Assembly (NCBI RefSeq): GCF_046507575.1
Contig: NZ_JBKFEY010000005.1
Span: 62,001-126,000, forward strand
Length of the DNA: 64,000 nt
Direction: 5' to 3'
Origin: Pontitalea aquivivens
Lineage (GTDB): Bacteria > Pseudomonadota > Alphaproteobacteria > Rhodobacterales > Rhodobacteraceae
Shown here: in pieces, positions 9,801 through 21,800 of the stretch
How the letters are laid out: each line of letters starts with the position of its first letter
How positions within the stretch are numbered: position 1 is the first letter of the stretch
Made by a program: the position numbers and the translations under genes
Notes under the pieces: generated by a model
The model's database searches: none
The model's input: only the letters and a program-made list of their open reading frames with translations
Told to the model about the DNA's origin: nothing

Positions 9801-12800
9801 TCTTGGGGTCAGAATCATCCTCGCCCGAAATCATGTTGAAGGCATAGGGGCCCGGGCGATAGCCCGACTGCACCCGCACCTCATCGGTATTGGCCACCAA
9901 CACGTCATTAAGCGTGATCCGCCCGCCCGCTGCGGTGGGAATGGTCATGCTGTCGGTTTCCAGCCAGGCGCCGCTTTCGATCCAAACCTTGATCAGCGCA
10001 TCACCCGGCGCGTTCAACTCGCCCGTCTGCGTGCCCTGCACATAATCGGCGCGCATCACGATGTTGCCCTCGACGGCGATGATCGGGTCCAGCTTGACCC
10101 AGTCCACCCGCAGCCCGGCAACGCCCGCCTGCCGCGCCCGCAGCGTCGAAAGTTCGGAAATCCAGGCCTGCCGGATCGGATCGGTGCTGGACACCAGATT
10201 GCCCGAACCATCGCGCACATCGCCCGCGCTGCTGGTCAGGTAGGGGTTGGCCAGATAGCCGTTGATCTCGTTGATCCGGTTCTGCAGATCGACCGCGGGG
10301 GCGACGTTTCGCGTCACCGTCCAGCCGATATCGTCGGCCCAGGCATTGTCATAGACCGCATCGGGGTTGCCCTCTTGCGAGGTCTGGTCGTTCAGCAGCG
10401 TGTAGTTGCCCGCGCCGTCAAGGCCCAGGATCAGAACCTGCTTGTTGCGCGACCCGGCGCGGACATGGCCATTGACCAGGATCCCGTCGGTATTGGTGTC
10501 GATGCTGCGCCCGGTCTCGATGTCCAGGCTAACGTCGCCCGCGCCGACCAGACCGGCGAAAAAGTTCGCCACCTCGGCCAGTACCTCGCGGTACAGGTCC
10601 TTGCCCCGGCCATAGCCCAGCACATCGCGGCTACCTGCTTCGGACAACAGATAGACGTCGCGCACCGAGGTGACCCTGGCCCCCTCGCCGATGTCGACCA
10701 GCGAGTTGGTGTTGGCGATCGCATCGGCCACCGGGTCGATGTTGATCGGGAAGGCGGTCTTGTTGTAGGCGCGCGCCTCGGCGCGCAACTTCACGGTCTG
10801 CACCGCGTTCTTGACATGGCCCGCCATCAGCCGGACATCGCCCAGTGATTCCAGATCGGCGCCACTGGTCAGCCGGATCGTGTTGGCCGCGTTATAGCTC
10901 GCCCGCGTGATCGAGGTCGCCGCCCCCGCCAGACCATAGGATTTGGTATCCACCTCGGACCGCAGATCGGCATTGCCACCATTATAGATCGCCATTTCGC
11001 CCAGGCCCAGCAGCGTGGCCGCACCGATCGTCACAGTGGCGTTGTTGGTCCGCACCTGCACGTTGGAATCGCCCACCGGCACCGCCACCGCGCCGCCCGC
11101 ATCCAGGAACAGCCGGTCCGACAGCACCATGTTGGTCGTAATGCCAAGGTTGAACGTGCCCGGGTTGAAGGCATCACCCGTCTGCACGATCTGCGCGCCC
11201 GAATTCACATCCAGATCGGTCGTGGCATCCACCGTCACCCGCGACACCATCGCCGGAACGTCGATCGCCCCGCCCGAAGCCGATTTGATGTTGTAATCGC
11301 GATAAGGCCGCGTCACGCCATTGGCGGCGGAAATGTCCAGATCGCGGGCAAAGACCTTGGTCTGCCCGCCGATCGTGGTTCCGACCTGGCTGGCAACCTC
11401 GGTCCGGGTCTTCGCGCCCGAGGCACCGATCAGCGCACCCGCGCGGTTGTCCAGCACACTGTCGACGCGCGCCGCATGCCCGGCCGCGATCACGACCGAG
11501 GCCGTGTCCGAAGCCACCGTCGCAGCCCCCGTGGTGCCAATGTCGGTACGCGTGCGGGTGCGTACGTTGACCAACGCCTCCGCGCCCGAGCCCTGCACAA
11601 CCCCGCCCGACCCCGAGGTCAGATCCACCGCCATGTCGGGTGCGTTCGACGAGGTGATGCTGACCGCGCCACGCGCGGCGATTTCGCCCTGTTGCACCGT
11701 GGTCACAACCGAGGCGGTCCGCCCCGCCGATTGCCCGGTCTGCGCCAGAACCAGCCCGACCGCCGCAACGCCAAAGGATTTGCCATTGGCAATCGCACGG
11801 CTTCTGGCGGCGGCGGCGTCACTCAGGATCGTGACGGTGCCCGCCGCGTTGATCACGCCGCTGATCGTCGTGGCCACGTCATAATCCAGCCAGGCCCGCG
11901 CATCCGCACCATTGCCCGACAGGATCCCGCCCGAGGAAGATATTGCCCGCGCCCAGGAATTGGTGCCGCTCAGCGCGTCGATCCCGGTCGAAAGGTTCAC
12001 CGTGGTCGCGCTGATGGAACCGCCCGCCAGCGTCGTCGCCACGCTGGACGCCATCTGCGCCCGCGCGACCGAAGCCCCGATCGCAAGGCCCCCCGCCACC
12101 GAAATCCCTTTGGCATCTGCCTCGGCCCGGGCCTGGCTGCGGTTCGAAAGGGTCAGGCTTTGTGCCCGCACCGTGGTGTTGGTTAGCGCCACGCGCTGTT
12201 CGCCCTGGCTTTCGGCCGTGGCAGAGGCGCCGTTGCCCGCCAGGAACGCCCCGCCGGTCGCGCCTTCGGCCTCGGCGCGCACGACGCTTCCATCACGCGC
12301 CCGCAGGCTGACGGTCGTCGCCTCGATCCGGCTGGCGGCGCCATCCGTTCCGCCCAGGCTGATCAGCGTCTGACCCTGGTTGCGCACCGTGGCCACCGCG
12401 GCGCCCACACCCCCAAGGCCAGAGACCGAAAGGTTGTAGACCTCGGCTTTGACGCTGTCGGTGCGCTCGGCCGTGATCGTCAGCGATCCGGCGCGCTGCG
12501 CGCTCAGACCGCCCAGGACCGCGCCGGGTGCAGCCACGATCCGCGCATCGGCGCTGGCCGACACCGCCGAAATCCCGGCCGCAGCCCCCGCCGTGCCCGA
12601 GGCCGCGACAGAGGCCACGCGGCTGTCCACCGCAAGCCCACCGTTCAGCCCCGCAATCCGCGAGACAAGCGTGATCGCCCCATCCGAGCGAATCTGCGCA
12701 TTGCGCCCGATCTGCACGCTGCTGTCGGTCTCGACCGTGACAACCCCGACCGCGGCCGAGATGCCCACCAGCCCGCCCGACAGGCTGCCCACGCGCTGCA

Positions 12801-15800
12801 CCACCTTCAGCTCGCCCAGCGAGGACAGCGTGACCGCGCCCGCAGCCTCCAGCACGGCAGCGTCACCCAGAGACACGCCGATGCCATCCACCGCCGCAAC
12901 ACCAGAGACATCGACCGCCTGCCGCGCCGCCACCATCCGGGCGCGCGTATCCGCGCCGCCCGCATAGGCCGCCAGATCCGAGGCGCGGCCCTTGTCGCCC
13001 GCGCTGCCGGTATCCTGATCCTCGTTCAGGCTGCGCTGGATATCGGCCAGCGCCGCATCGCGGTCGGATTTACCGTCCTGCGCAAGACCGCCGATCTCGA
13101 TCACCGAGGTCGCTGCCGACAAGCCGCCAAGACCGATGCCGCCCACGCCAACGGTTGATGCCACGTCGCGCTGCGCCAGCGCCGCCGCCGTCAGACTGCC
13201 CGCCGCGCGCACCTGCGCCCCCGCCCCGATCCGCACGGCGGTATTGGCCGCAAAATTCACATAGTCCAGCGAGGCCCCCGCCCCGACGGCGCCCGCGCCA
13301 AGACTGCCCGACTGGCCGGCGATCCGGCTGACCTCGGTTGCGCGCAACCCAAGGTTGCGGCCCGCGCGCACAGTGCTTCCCGCGCCGATATCGACGCGCG
13401 TGTCGGACTGCACCAGATTGACATTGGCCGCCAGCGCCACGCCCACAAAACCGCCCGCCGCACTTGCGGCATAGCCTTCGGTTGTGTTTTCGGTGCGCGC
13501 GCCCAGCGTCACATCCTGCGCCGCCGACAGCAGGCTGCGCGCGGTCAGCGTCTCGCCGGCGGTCGTGTCGGGACGATCCTCGACCACGATTTCAGAGGTC
13601 GTATCAAGCACGTTGATGGTAAAGCCGCCGGCCGCCGCACCGGCGCCGCCCGCAACCCCACCCGCAACGGTGAACAGGTCGGTCCTGGCCAGGGTGCCAA
13701 AGCTTAGCGCGCCCGCCGCATTGCGCAGCCCCGCATCCACCTGCGAGCCCAGAACCGCGATCCGTGCCTTTGAAGTGACAACATTCACATCGACACTGCC
13801 CGCCGCCCCGACAAAGCCGCCACCGACGCCCAGAACCCAGGCGTCCAGCGCGGTATCGACCGTGGCATTGGCCGTCACATGGCGCGCGGCCGCGACATTG
13901 CCAAAGTTCAGCTCGATCTCGGCAGTGCTGGCGATCAGGTTGTTGCCCGAAGCCGCACCGGCCGAATAACCACCGCCGACCGCGACGCCCAGGGTATAGG
14001 CCTCGATGTCGTTGACCACATCGGCGCGCAGGATCGTGTCCTGCGCCAGGTTGGCCAGCGGCTCGCCCTCGGCGTCAAAGACCGCGCCGATTTCGCGCGC
14101 GGGATCATTGGCCGGATCGGTCTCACCGGCCAGCGGACCGTTCACGATCGCGGCACGGGCGCCGGTACCCCCGCCGATCTGCACGCGCGCCACATCCGAC
14201 ACCACGTTGAAGGTCAAAAGCCCCGACACCGCCGCCAGCAAACCACCGGCCGCGTTCACCGTCACCACATCGATCGTGGTATTGGCCAGCGCGTCAAAGC
14301 CCGCCCCGCGGAACGTGCCCAGACGGCCATCGCTGATCGCGGTTTCCCCCAGCGCGATCAGGCGAGAACCGTCCGCGATCCCCGCCGTGATCGCATTCGC
14401 GGTTTCATTGACCGAAACCGCAACGCCGATCCCCGCCGCCCCGACCGAAAAGTTCAGGTTCACGCCGGCGCCGTTCGAGTCACCCTGTTCCAGATCGTCT
14501 TCGGTGGCCGAAAGGGTGATCGTGTTGGTGCCCGCCGCGCGCACCAGCGCGCTGCCGCGCGTCAGCACGTCAGAGCCGCCGAAACCGGTTTCCGCGCCGG
14601 TGTTGCGGATCAGCGCCGAAACGGTGTTCTTCGCGCTGTTGCCGACGCCAGTGCCGACCAGCGCCACACCGATCGTCGCCGCCCCGCCGACCGCGATGCC
14701 CGACATCGCGGTATTGGCATTGGCCAGCAGCCGCAGATCACCATCCGCGCGCAAGGTGCTCGCGTCAATATCGGCCAGCACATTCATGCGCGACACGTTG
14801 GTGGTCACGCCCATGCCGCCCGCAAAGAAGCCGCCGACCGACAGCGCGCCCGCATTGGCGCTAAGTTTGTTGGACACATCCGCCGCGACCTGCACGGCGC
14901 TGGCGTGCACCGTCGCCCGCCGCAGCGCCGCCGTGACGGACCCTTGTGCCACATTCACCGCCACGCTGCCGCCAAAGGCGCCCTTGCCGCCGCCCGCGGC
15001 CGCCGCCACGACCGACAGCAGTTCGACTTCGTTGCTGGCCAGCACATCGACCCGGCCCGCATCCCACAGCGGACGCGCCGCGATGGCAGGTTCGGACAGC
15101 GCGGTATTCACCCGCACCGCCTCGATCGCGGCCTCGTTGCGATCTGCCAAAACCGACACGCCAAAGGCGCCCCCCACACCGGCCACGCCGCCGACCGCGA
15201 CGACGCCCGCCAACGCATTGATCGTGCCCGACTGATCGGCGCTGACCAGAACATCGCCGCCCTCGGTCAGCAGGATCGCATCCTCTACCTGACCATCGCC
15301 ATCGGTATCCGCACCGATCACGCGCGACAACACCGCGCGGTCAAAGACGTTGACCAGGATCGACCCGGCCCCGCCCACGGTGCCCGCGCCGCCAAGCGCC
15401 ACGCCCAGCGTGTCGATCGTGCCGCGCTGGCTGGCGGCAACGCGCATATCGACGCCATTGGTGCGCGCGGTCGCGGCCTCGGGGATGACCAGCTCGGCCT
15501 CGGTCCGGCCAAACAACAGGTTGACGCCAATGCCCACGCCCACGCCCACGTTGCCGCTGGCCGCCAGCGTTCCCGCGAACGAACGGATGTTGGACACTTC
15601 GGTTGTGGCGATGTCGATGCCCGCAACCTCGATATCAGGGGCCGACAGCGCCAGCCGCGCGCGCGTCACATCATTGGCCGCATTCAGGTCGATCGAGCCC
15701 TGATAGCCCCCGCGATCGCGGATCGCCGCCAGCGCGCCATCGCGCTGCGCATTCGCCTCGGCGGTGCCATCGGCGGCGGGGTCGCTGGTCTCGCCCTCTT

Positions 15801-18800
15801 CCGGGGCGCTGGCCGCGGGCGTGGCGGTGACCGGTACGCTGGCCGCATCCGATGGCGGCTTGCCGATCTGGGTATAGACGAAGGACCCCGCCACAGCCGT
15901 GCTGCCCGAGGCCGCGCCCGCAATGGCGATCGCGTCGATGCTGGCCCGGTTCGAGGCCGAGACATTCAGCGCGCCGCCAAAGATACGCGCGTTGGCGACC
16001 AGATCGGTGGTCACCGTATCCTGGATCACCGCAACCGTCACCGCGGCCCCCACCGCCGTGCTGCCCGACCCCGCGGCCGAGCCCGACAGGATGCGGATCG
16101 TGCTGGTCTTGTCCGCCGCCAGCGTAATCGCGCGCGGATCGGCGGCCACCGCCGGGGTGTCCGGCGTTTCCGCGATCGCCTCGGTACCCGCGACAAAGCT
16201 GCTGCCATCCGCTGTCACGCGGGTCTTGTTGCCGATATAGCCGACCGAGATCGACCCGGCCACCGCCACACTGCCGCCCGAGACCGCCAGCCCGACCGAA
16301 AGCGATTCAATCAGCGCCGCATTCGCCGACAGCAGCGACAGATCGCCCCCGCGCGCGGTCAGGCCCGCGCCATTCGCCTGCACGACCGTGTCGTGAACGA
16401 TGACATTGGCGGCCAGCGCCGCGCCCACGCCCGAGCCGCCCGACGACAGCGCCGCGCCGCCCGCAAGGCTTTGGATCGTCTGCGCGTCGGTCGCCTTCAG
16501 CGCCAGCACGCCGCCCGCCTCCAGCGTCGCGCCATTGGCCGAGGTCCGGGTCTGCCCGGTGGACACATTGACCGTCGCCGCCCCGCCGATCGAATTGTTG
16601 CCCGAGGCCGAGACCGCCACCGCGGCGGTCTGGATCGTGCCACTGGCCCTGGCCTCGGCCAGGATGTCGCCGCGGGTGGTGATCCGGGCCCCGTCCAGCG
16701 TGACGATAGTATCATTGGCGATCAACAGGTTCAGCGTCGCGGCAAAGCCGCCCGCGCCGCGCCCTGACCCGGCCACACCGCCGCCAAGGCTGCGGATGAT
16801 CCGGGTGTTGTCCGCCAAAAGCTGGACAGACTCCGCCTGGGAAATCGTGCTGCCTTCGACCGAGGTGGTCAACCCCGCCGTGATCGTGTTGCCCGACAGA
16901 CCGACGCCCACCGCCGTGCCTTCGCCCGCAACGGCACCCGCGACCGCCAGCGTGCCGATCAGGCTTTGGCTTTCGGCGCTGACGTTGACCGCGCCCAGGG
17001 TCGGCGCCTCGGTGCCCTCGGGGGCATCGGCGGTCAGATCGCGCGCGGCGACATCGGTGTTCACCAGTTCCGCGCCCGAGGAAATGACAATGACATTGGC
17101 CGTCAGCGCACCGCCCACGGCGGTCTTGCGCCCGATCGTCAGCGCCCCCGCCAGCGACCAGATCTGATTATCTTCCACGGCGGTGATCGAAAGGCTGCCC
17201 GCCTTGATGCCCATGCGCGGCCCGCTGTCATTGCCGACCCGCGCCTGCGCGCCCCCGGTGATCGTGTTCACCGCAACGCCACCCGCCAGCGCGGTCTTGC
17301 CCGCGCCGACCGAGACGGCAAAGCCGAAGACCTGTGCGCGGCTCAGCGCCGCGATCCGCAGCGCGTCCGCCTCGATCAGCGTTGCGCCCGACACGCGGGT
17401 CCGGGCACCCCGGTCAACCACGTTGACCGCGATGCCGATACCCACGCCCGCCCCTTCCGAGGCGGTCATGTTGATCGAAACCGCGCCGCCAACGCCCACC
17501 GTCAGCGAGCGATCCCTGGCCTCAAGGCCGATATCGCCCACGCCGGTCAGCGTCGCATCCACCACATCGGTGCGCGTCTCGCCGGTCAGAACATTGACCG
17601 CTACCGAACCGGCCAGCGTCACCTTGCCGTTCGAGGACCCCGCGCCGCCCACCGCCACGCCCACCACGACCGACGTGTCATCGGCGCGCACGGCGATGCT
17701 GTCGGCCGAAATCGTCGCCCCGCGCAGCAATGCCAGCACGTCACGTTCATCCACCGTGACCGCAAAGGCCCCGGCCAGCGCGTTGTTTTTCTGCGTCGTG
17801 CCAAGGCCCGCCGAAACCGCGCCAGCCCCGGTGATCCCGTAAGAGGTGTTCTGCGCCGTCAGCGTCAGCGCGCCGGTCAGGTCGATCCGCGCGTTGCTGG
17901 CGATCTCGGCCACGGTTTCGTTGCGCAGCATCAGGTTGACGGTCGCTGCCCCCGCTACGCCCCAGCCGGTCTTCGACTGCGCGCCCCCGGAATCGTCAGG
18001 CGCATCGACGCCGTTCTGGGCGCTGAGCGCGTCGGTCTCGTCCTCGGCAAACAGCCAGGACGGGATGATCATGTCCTCGTCGTTGGTCTCATCCGCCGGG
18101 GGCGTCGGGCTGTCATCAACCGGCTTGCCGCTGACGCGCGAGCCCGCCACCGAGGTAGCCACCGTGATCGCCTGATTGTCGGCGGTGATTGTCAGCGTGT
18201 CGGCGATGATGCGCGTCTCGCCCGCGGTGCCCGTCAGCGCCGTGCCGCGATCCGCAGGCCCGATGCCGGCGTAAAGCTGCCGCTTGGCAAAGTTCACAAC
18301 ACCCGAAGCGCCGACGCTGACCGCACCATCCGATCCGGCAAAGGCCCCGGCCAGACCGATGATCACGCTGTCGTCGCGCGCGCCGATGGTCAGATCGCCG
18401 GTGGTGACGACCGCCTGATCGGACAGTCGCGCCACAGTGACGTTTTCCACCGCCTGCGCCGCGATCGCGGCGTTGATCGCCACATTGGCGGCTGACCCGC
18501 CCGCATAGACCAGGTTGAACACGATAGCGCGGTTGTGCGCGTCAATGTCCAGCGTTTCGGCCGTGATCTGGGCGTTGCCCTCGATCAGCGCCTCAACGCG
18601 GGATGCGGTGCGCGCCACAGTCGCGGCCCCGCCCACGGTATTGGCAACGTTATCGTTCGATTCCAGTGGGTTGGTAACGGTACGCAGATCCGTCGGGAAG
18701 TTCTGCATATGGGTGTAAAGCCCGCGCTGAACAGCATTGACACTGACCGCGCCGGCCAGCATCGGTTCGCCCTCGGGGTTTTCGGCGGACAGGTCGATTT

Positions 18801-21800
18801 TCGCCCCGTCACGGATCACCGCGCGCGTGGTGTTGTCTGTGTTGAACACATTGACCGACACCGCCACCGCAAGGTTTTGCGACTTTGTCTCGCCACCCTC
18901 GGGGGCATCCACCTCATTCTGTTCGGCATAGGCGCCGGTATAGGTGGTCAGATAATTACCCAGATCGGCGAGCGCCATGACATCGGGCAGTTCCGGGGCG
19001 GGGGCCGCCTCGGCGTTTTCGTCAACCTCGCCTTCAATCAGGCTGAATTCCGACACGGCAGTGGCGAAATCGACGAAGGCGTCGCGCACATCGGTGAAGC
19101 GGTTGAATTCTGGATAAAGCGTCTGCGCGTTCACGTTGACCGCGGTGGCCTGGGTAATCGTGGCATTGCTGCCGATCTCGGCCACGGTCTCGCCGCTCAT
19201 CAGCATGACCGAGCCATTGAGGAACACTGCATTGCCGTATTGACCGACCAGATCTTCCTTTGTCACGGTCGGCTGACCCGCTTCGGCGAGCGCGGCGTTG
19301 ATGCGCGCAAGCTCTGCCTCGGCCACGCGGTCAAGGAAGCCCATCGAGGCGTCGATGTTACGCGACAATTCCGTGCCCCCCTCGGCCGTGCCGGCAAAGC
19401 GCAGGACCGAGGTTACATTGACCGCCCCCAGTGTCCCGGTCTGCACCGAGGTCGGCCCCAGCGCCACCAACGCGCGATCGTTGGCCAGATCACGCCACTT
19501 GCCACCCAGCGTCGCATAGGTGTCGTCGCGGTCGATCTGCAGGTCGAAGGACAGGCCAAAGGCAAAGCCCGGTTTCTTTTCCTCGTCCGGGTTTTCGTCT
19601 TCCTTCTTCTTGCCCGACAGTCGTTCCTTGATCGAATTGGTCACCTCGGTGACCTTGGACTTCAGCGCCGTGACCGGGGCGGTATTGTTGATCGCGGTCT
19701 TTAGCGGGTCGGCCAGCCCCAGCGTCGATGATGTGGTATGTGCCTTGCCGAAATACAGCGTCTCGGCATCCAGATTAAGATCGCCCCGGGTACGGATCGT
19801 GCCGCCAAGGGCAGCCTCGGTCAGGGCATTGCCGATCTCGACGTTCAGCGCGACAGCGCCCTTGCCATCCATGCCCGCATTCGACACGACCGAGGTCGCA
19901 TGGTTGCGCGTGCTCAGCGCCGCCACATCCAGCCTGCCCGCAGAGGTGATGCTGCCGCCGTCCACCACCAGCTGGTTGCGCAGCGCATGGACCGCCACGA
20001 TCACACCAATGGAAATTCCCGCGACCTTCGACGGCGCGATCGAAACGTTCAGGTTCTCGCTGGCCGTGCTGCGCACCGCAATGTCACGCGCCGCCCCCGT
20101 CGTCCCCCCGATCGAGCGCAGGTCAGAATTGCGGATCTGCACGCGGGCATCGGTATTGGTGACCGAAACGCCAACGCCAAGCGCATAGGCCTTGGGCGCG
20201 ATCGCCACATCAGTCTGGGCATGGGCATGAACGAAGATCGCGTCCTGCGAGGGGTCGAAGGCGGTGGGCAGCGTCACGTTGAACGCAGGCCCCGTGGTGC
20301 CGAACAACGAAAGCCCGCCTTCCAGAAGGCCGTCCGCCGCAAAGATCCCGCGTGTTTCGGTGTCGCCGGTGAAATCGCTGGCGACCGTCAGCGCCTTGCC
20401 CTTCCAGTTGCCGTCAGCGGTGATGTCGCTGTCGGTGATCACGATCCGCGCATCGGCGGCCATCACCTGCACCTGCACGGGAATCGCGGCCTGCAGCGAC
20501 TGAAGCCCCTGCTCCATCACGCTGATCACGGTATCCTCGACCGTGCCGAGGAAATCGATCAGCTGGTCCTCGACGCTGGCCTGCTGGCCCTCGTAATCCT
20601 CAAGCTGCTGTTCTTCCAGCGCGGCGTCATCCGCGCCCAGGATGTTGGCGGTCCTGGCCGTCGCGCTGATCACCACGGCGCCCGCGCTGATCGACGCGTT
20701 TTCCAGCCGGATCAGGGCCTTGTTGCTTTCGACATTGATGTTCCAGCGCGGATCGTCGGTCCCATCGCGCGCGATCAGCGCGACCAGCCCGCCGCCCGTG
20801 GCCCCCGACCCGGTGGCCCGGATGCTGGACGCGTTCTGCATCACGATCGCCGGGGCCGAGACGACGACGTTCCCGGCAGTGGCCGCCCCGCCGCCGCGGC
20901 GGCTGTCGATGGCCGCATTGGCGCGCATCACCACGCCCTCATCGGCCGAAATCAGCAGATCGCCGCCCTCGGTCCGCAAGGTGCCCGTCACCTCGACGGT
21001 TTCGCCCGACAGCCAGGAATAGCCGTTAGTCCCACCGCCATGGGTCAGCAGCGCGCCCTGCGCCACGATCGAGGGCGTGGCCAGCGTGACCGCGCCGGAC
21101 GGATCAAAGGTGGAATCCTCGGCCTTTGCCTCGATGAAAACGAACCCGCCATTGCCTGCGACCGACTGGGCATTGATCACCATCCCTGCGTCCATCCGGG
21201 CCGAGCCTTCGGCGAACAGCAGGACCGAACCCGCCGCATCGGCGTTGGCGGCGCCGGTGACGTTGATGACGCCGGATTTCAGCGTGATATCGCCCTCGGA
21301 CTTGCCCGTCACCACACCGCCCGCGCCGTTGCGGCGCGCGGTGATCTGGCCCGAAATCTCGGTTCCGCCCGTGCCCGAGGTAAAGCGCAGGACACCGCCC
21401 TGGGTCGACACACCGCTGGCCTGTTCGATCGCCTCGGTATTGACGACCGACACCACGCCGGCCGCGTCGGGCGCCGTATCGACCACGTTGATCTGCCCGC
21501 CCAGCAACATCCGTGCGCCCGCGCGCAGATCAAGGCGGCTGGCGTTGATCACGCCATAGGTTTCGATACTGGCCGCGGACAGATCTTCGGTGCCCCCGAA
21601 CAGACGCTCGGCATAGCTGGAGTTGCCCGTGGCCGCTTCGTCCAACAGCGCCTGACCAAAGGCCTGGGTCGCGGTCGACATCGTCAGACGGCTGGCATTG
21701 ATCACGCCGCTGGCGCCGACGACAAAGCCGTTCGGGTCCACGATGAAGACATTGCTGCCGCCCGTGGCGCTGCCCGGCGCGCCGGCGAAGGTGTTCAGCG

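Noticed and set aside
8233..10848. Long plus-strand open frame of 871 codons inside the exoprotein gene
   Set aside because: The translation is His/Arg/Gln-rich with no family likeness. It is the mirror of the GC-biased codons of the giant gene on the other strand. The same holds for 13879-16767 and 19738-22530.
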